Source: JALOPX01 sp041309605
Lineage (GTDB): Bacteria; Krumholzibacteriota; Krumholzibacteriia; Krumholzibacteriales; Krumholzibacteriaceae
Assembly: GCA_041309605.1 (NCBI GenBank)
Contig: JBFYZH010000015.1
Location: 1 to 17,440 of the forward strand
DNA length: 17,440 nucleotides
Direction of reading: 5' to 3'
Position 1 is the first letter of the stretch, and the number at the start of each line of letters is the position of its first letter. Below, piece after piece: positions 14,924-17,440 of the stretch. Position numbers and translations under genes: made by a program. The notes beneath the pieces were generated by a model. It ran no database searches. It saw only the letters and a program-made list of their open reading frames with translations, and had not been told where the DNA came from.

Positions 14924-15330
14924 GCCGCAGAAGAAAGGCGCGTGAAATCGCCCTGCAGGCGCTGTACGCCGCGGAAATATCCGGTTCCGGATGGCAGGAC
15001 GTTCTCGATGATATGCTGAAAAGACGAAATCCGTCCGACGAAGCGGCCGGATACGCTCGAAGGCTCGTATCCACGGTGAACTCGTCGGGCGGGGAACTCG
15101 ACAACCGCATCATCGGGTGCCTGGAGAACTGGAAGTTCGAGCGCGTCTCCGTCATAGACAGGAACATCCTGAGGATAGCGCTGGCCGAGCTGATCTATTT
15201 CCCGGAAGTGCCGGGCAACGTGATTATCAACGAAGCCATCGAGATCGCTCACAGGTTCAGTTCGAACAAGGCCGGAAAGTTCGTCAACGGCATCCTCGAC
15301 CGTCTGGCCAGAGAGGTCAGGAAGGATTGA
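14920..15330 (+). CDS. nusB: Transcription antitermination factor NusB
   Basis: NusB binds boxA RNA with NusE (S10) and supports antitermination of rRNA operons. The 136 aa match the family in size and in the blocks RRRKAREIALQALYAAEISG, VIDRNILRIALAELIYFPEVP and VIINEAIEIAHRFSSNKAGKFVNGILD (split by family convention). The first ATG overlaps the ribH stop by four bases, so the two are translationally coupled. A ribH-nusB pair is common across bacteria, which supports the call. Its own stop overlaps the TTG of the next gene. Confidence 0.95.
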   Translation: MSRRRKAREIALQALYAAEISGSGWQDVLDDMLKRRNPSDEAAGYARRLVSTVNSSGGELDNRIIGCLENWKFERVSVIDRNILRIALAELIYFPEVPGNVIINEAIEIAHRFSSNKAGKFVNGILDRLAREVRKD

Positions 15331-16058
15331 AGATATTCGTCTGCTCGGACATCCACGGGAATTTTCGCGCCCTCGAAACCGTTCTGTCCATGTACAGGGA
15401 TTGCCGCCCGGTCGAATTCCTTTTTCTGGGCGACGCCATCGGTTACGGAGCTCATCCTGACGCCGTCCTCGACAGGATCCTAAACCTGCCGAGATCCGTT
15501 CTCCTGTTCGGCAACCATGAATGGTCCCTCCTTGACCGGTCGCTGCACGGGGAAATGAACGACATCGCAAGGGACGCGATCCTGTGGAGCGAAAGAATGA
15601 TGGAGGGAAAATACGACAAAAGGATAAGAAGGCGTTTCCTTATGAGGAAGGAATGCGGACTTTATATCGCGGCCCACGCCTCACCGACGGATCCGGAGTC
15701 GTGGCCGTACATACTCACCGGCGAGGATGCGGGCGGGATCTTCATGAATCACGACTTCCGGGTATGTTTTATCGGGCACACCCATATCCCGATGGTGTAT
15801 ACTTTCAATAACGGGATGATGGGAATGCCCGAGGACGGGATTTTAAGGCTCGATCCGGGCGACAGATACATCGTAAATCCTGGAAGCGTAGGCCAGCCGC
15901 GCGACGGCGACAGCAGGGCCTCGTTCTGTATTTTCGATCCGGACAGAAATACGGTATCCTTTAAAAGATGCCCGTACGACGTAGAGGCGGAGGCGGGCGA
16001 TATCGTGAAGGCCGGGCTTCCGCCATTCCTGGCGGGTCGGCTTCTCGAAGGATCCTGA
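15327..16058 (+). CDS. Calcineurin-like metallophosphoesterase of unknown substrate
   Basis: The 243 aa start at TTG 15327, overlapping the nusB stop as TTGA, and begin MKIFVCSDIHGNFRAL. All five metal-binding blocks of the calcineurin-like superfamily are present: SDIHGNF (Asp8, His10), FLGDAIGYG, GNHEW, AAHASP and GHTHIP, then NPGSVGQPRDGD. A two-metal phosphohydrolase is therefore expected, in the cytoplasm since no signal peptide is seen. The shape is close to the YfcE/DNA-binding-lacking Metallophos_2 group. The substrate cannot be read from the sequence. The pathway in this operon still needs a phosphatase between RibD and RibH, usually a HAD enzyme, so a flavin-precursor phosphatase is conceivable but unproven. 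AGAGG (15312-15316) lies 10 bases before the TTG. Confidence 0.88.
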   Translation: MKIFVCSDIHGNFRALETVLSMYRDCRPVEFLFLGDAIGYGAHPDAVLDRILNLPRSVLLFGNHEWSLLDRSLHGEMNDIARDAILWSERMMEGKYDKRIRRRFLMRKECGLYIAAHASPTDPESWPYILTGEDAGGIFMNHDFRVCFIGHTHIPMVYTFNNGMMGMPEDGILRLDPGDRYIVNPGSVGQPRDGDSRASFCIFDPDRNTVSFKRCPYDVEAEAGDIVKAGLPPFLAGRLLEGS

Positions 16059-16070
16059 GGAGCTGCGGGT

Positions 16071-16844
16071 TTGAATCCTGAAAGAGTTTCCGAGAAAAGG
16101 CACTGGAACGATTTCTGGGACAAGGATAAGGACGTTTCCGAAGTCTACGACAACGAGGGGCGGGTCGGCCGGCATTTCTCCCGGGTCGCGCCGGCGGCCG
16201 GGATGAAGATCCTGGAGGTGGGGGCAGGGACCGGAAGGGACGGGATCTCCATGGCCAGACACGGGGCCTCGGTGGTCTCTCTAGATTACAGCCCCGCCAG
16301 CCTGGGAATCATCGGCGGCCAGATTGCGGCGGACGACGACGTGGCCCTCTGTTGCGGCGACGCCTTCGCGCTCCCCTTCCCCGACGGGACCTTCGACCTG
16401 GTCTTTCACCAGGGGCTTCTGGAGCACTTCCGCAATCCGCGCGACATGCTTATCGAACATCGCAGGGTGCTCAAGCGCGGAGGGTACATACTGGTGGACG
16501 TGCCGCAGAGATGGCATTACTATACGTTGCTCAAACACCTGTTAATCTCGTCCGGCAGGTGGTTCGCCGGATGGGAAACCGAGTTTTCCGCGCGCGAACT
16601 GGAGAGGCTGCTGGAAGACTGCGGGTTCAAGATCGTCGGAACATACGGCGAATGGCTCAATCCGCCGATATGGTACAGGATGCTGCGCAAGAGCCTGATC
16701 GGCGCCGGGGTAAGGCTTCCCATGTATCCGCGCGTCTTCGCCTTATCCAGGAAGCTGTGCGCCGCTCTAAGGGAGAGGCTTCTTCGCGCGAGGATCATGA
16801 TTTATACGACCGTCGTTATCGGCACGATAGCCGAAAAGAAGTAA
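16071..16844 (+). CDS. Class I SAM-dependent methyltransferase (Methyltransf_11 type)
   Basis: The 257 aa start at TTG 16071, with GAGGAG (16057-16062) 8 bases upstream and only 12 bases after the phosphoesterase gene. Motif I is ILEVGAGTGRDG (about 47-58), the acidic residue after strand 2 is Asp72 in VVSLDYSP, then ALPFPDGTFDLVFHQGLLEHF and the post-motif LKRGGYILVDVPQRWHYY. The C-terminal part has a hydrophobic stretch RIMIYTTVVIGTIAEKK that may touch the membrane. The substrate is unknown. A glycosyltransferase directly downstream suggests a sugar, polyprenyl-glycan or lipid substrate in envelope glycan synthesis; this is inference. Resemblance to ubiquinone/menaquinone methyltransferases is only at fold level. 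Confidence 0.88.
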   Translation: MNPERVSEKRHWNDFWDKDKDVSEVYDNEGRVGRHFSRVAPAAGMKILEVGAGTGRDGISMARHGASVVSLDYSPASLGIIGGQIAADDDVALCCGDAFALPFPDGTFDLVFHQGLLEHFRNPRDMLIEHRRVLKRGGYILVDVPQRWHYYTLLKHLLISSGRWFAGWETEFSARELERLLEDCGFKIVGTYGEWLNPPIWYRMLRKSLIGAGVRLPMYPRVFALSRKLCAALRERLLRARIMIYTTVVIGTIAEKK

Positions 16845-16855
16845 AAGGAAGAATG

Positions 16856-17440
16856 ATGAGAGTCCTGGCCCTCAACTGGAGAGACTCGCTGCATCCCGAA
16901 GCCGGCGGCGCCGAACTCCACATGCAGGAGATCCTCTCGCACCTGGTTCGGTGGGGGCACGAGGCCGTCGAAATAACGTCCGGATTCCCCGGCTGTTCGA
17001 GGGAGGACGAGGTCGACGGCGTAAGGATTATCAGGGGCGGGCACTGGTTCGACGCCAATTTCGTCCTGCCGATAATGGCCCGCAGGTATATGAAGAAACA
17101 TCCGTGCGATGTCATTCTGGAGGATATAAACAAGCTTCCCTTCTTCATGCCTCTTTACTGCAGGACTCCTGTCGTGGGAGTGATCCCGCACCTTTTCGGG
17201 ACGACGGTATTCAGGGAAGCAGGATGGTTGACGGGCGCTTATGTACTTTTCCTGGAAAGGTTCATCCCGGCGGTCTTCAGAAAGAACAGGTTCATGGTGA
17301 TAAGTCCCAGCACGGCGGACGACCTGGTTTCGAGGGGAATCGACAGGGATCGAATCGACGTCGTTCTCTGCGGCCTCGATCACGCGACCTACAGGGATCT
17401 CGGGCTCTTGAGGTTCGACAGACCCACGATCGTGCATCTG
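16856..17440 (+). CDS. Glycosyltransferase, family 4 (GT-B) N-terminal part; partial
   Basis: The first 195 codons are present and the gene runs off the right edge. It begins MRVLALNWRDSLHPEAGGAE, where the GGAE loop (17-20) and the LxWRDxxHPEAGGAE pattern are typical of GT4 enzymes that use nucleotide sugars in envelope polysaccharide synthesis. Further blocks are VRIIRGGHWF, DVILEDINKLPFF and FMVISPSTADDLVSRGIDRDRIDVVLCGLD, matching the family's link from the acceptor domain toward the donor domain. The donor-binding EX7E region lies outside the window. AAGGAA (16845-16850) suits ATG 16856 better than the in-frame ATG at 16853. It follows the methyltransferase by 11 bases, so both are probably in one operon. 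Confidence 0.88.
   Translation, partial: MRVLALNWRDSLHPEAGGAELHMQEILSHLVRWGHEAVEITSGFPGCSREDEVDGVRIIRGGHWFDANFVLPIMARRYMKKHPCDVILEDINKLPFFMPLYCRTPVVGVIPHLFGTTVFREAGWLTGAYVLFLERFIPAVFRKNRFMVISPSTADDLVSRGIDRDRIDVVLCGLDHATYRDLGLLRFDRPTIVHL

Noticed and set aside
14605..15570. Minus-strand open frame of 321 codons over ribH, nusB and the phosphoesterase gene
   Set aside because: Three plus-strand genes with firm family motifs occupy the same bases.

Overview
This window reads as chromosomal DNA from an uncultured, GC-rich bacterium. Almost every base is coding, gaps between genes are short, the codons AGG and ATA are used freely, and GTG or TTG starts are common. The SMC protein has a head-domain signature (VIEQEMVEYVLNDAHGERRNMF, split here as VIEQEMVEYVLN then DAHGERRNMF) that resembles SMC from the Bacteroidetes/Chlorobi/Gemmatimonadota side of the tree more than the usual GQGKVDEIL-type version. 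A lineage of the FCB group or a nearby candidate phylum is therefore my inference, at low confidence. I see no insertion sequence, phage gene, CRISPR array, tRNA or rRNA.

Left part (1-9521). A lipoprotein N-acetylmuramoyl-L-alanine amidase is on the minus strand and runs off the left edge. It carries an intact catalytic amidase domain and a second amidase-like domain that has lost all its zinc ligands. Across a 0.2 kb divergent promoter region lies a plus-strand group. First comes selA (selenocysteine synthase). Next is a membrane protein that joins a dead BY-kinase/ParA-like P-loop domain to a periplasmic SPOR domain. Then come smc (chromosome condensation) and ftsY (SRP receptor). SPOR domains bind glycan strands stripped by amidases, so the amidase and the SPOR protein may act on the same cell-wall substrate.

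Middle (9522-11133). After a T-rich gap there is a single methyl-accepting chemotaxis protein with no che genes beside it.

Right part (11134-17440). A consensus sigma-70 promoter (TTGACA, 16 bp, TATAAT) drives a leader with an FMN riboswitch, followed by ribD-ribE-ribBA-ribH-nusB. The ribD, ribE, ribBA and ribH products cover the route from GTP and ribulose-5-phosphate to riboflavin, except the phosphatase step. The same tightly packed array continues into a calcineurin-like phosphoesterase, a SAM-dependent methyltransferase and the start of a family-4 glycosyltransferase cut by the right edge. No promoter or terminator is visible between them, so these last genes may lie under flavin control by read-through.

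The most unusual items are the tandem active/pseudo amidase, the pseudo-kinase-TM-SPOR fusion, a selA gene whose only Shine-Dalgarno sequence faces an ATC codon, and a riboswitch platform with a hairpin that competes with the P1 stem.
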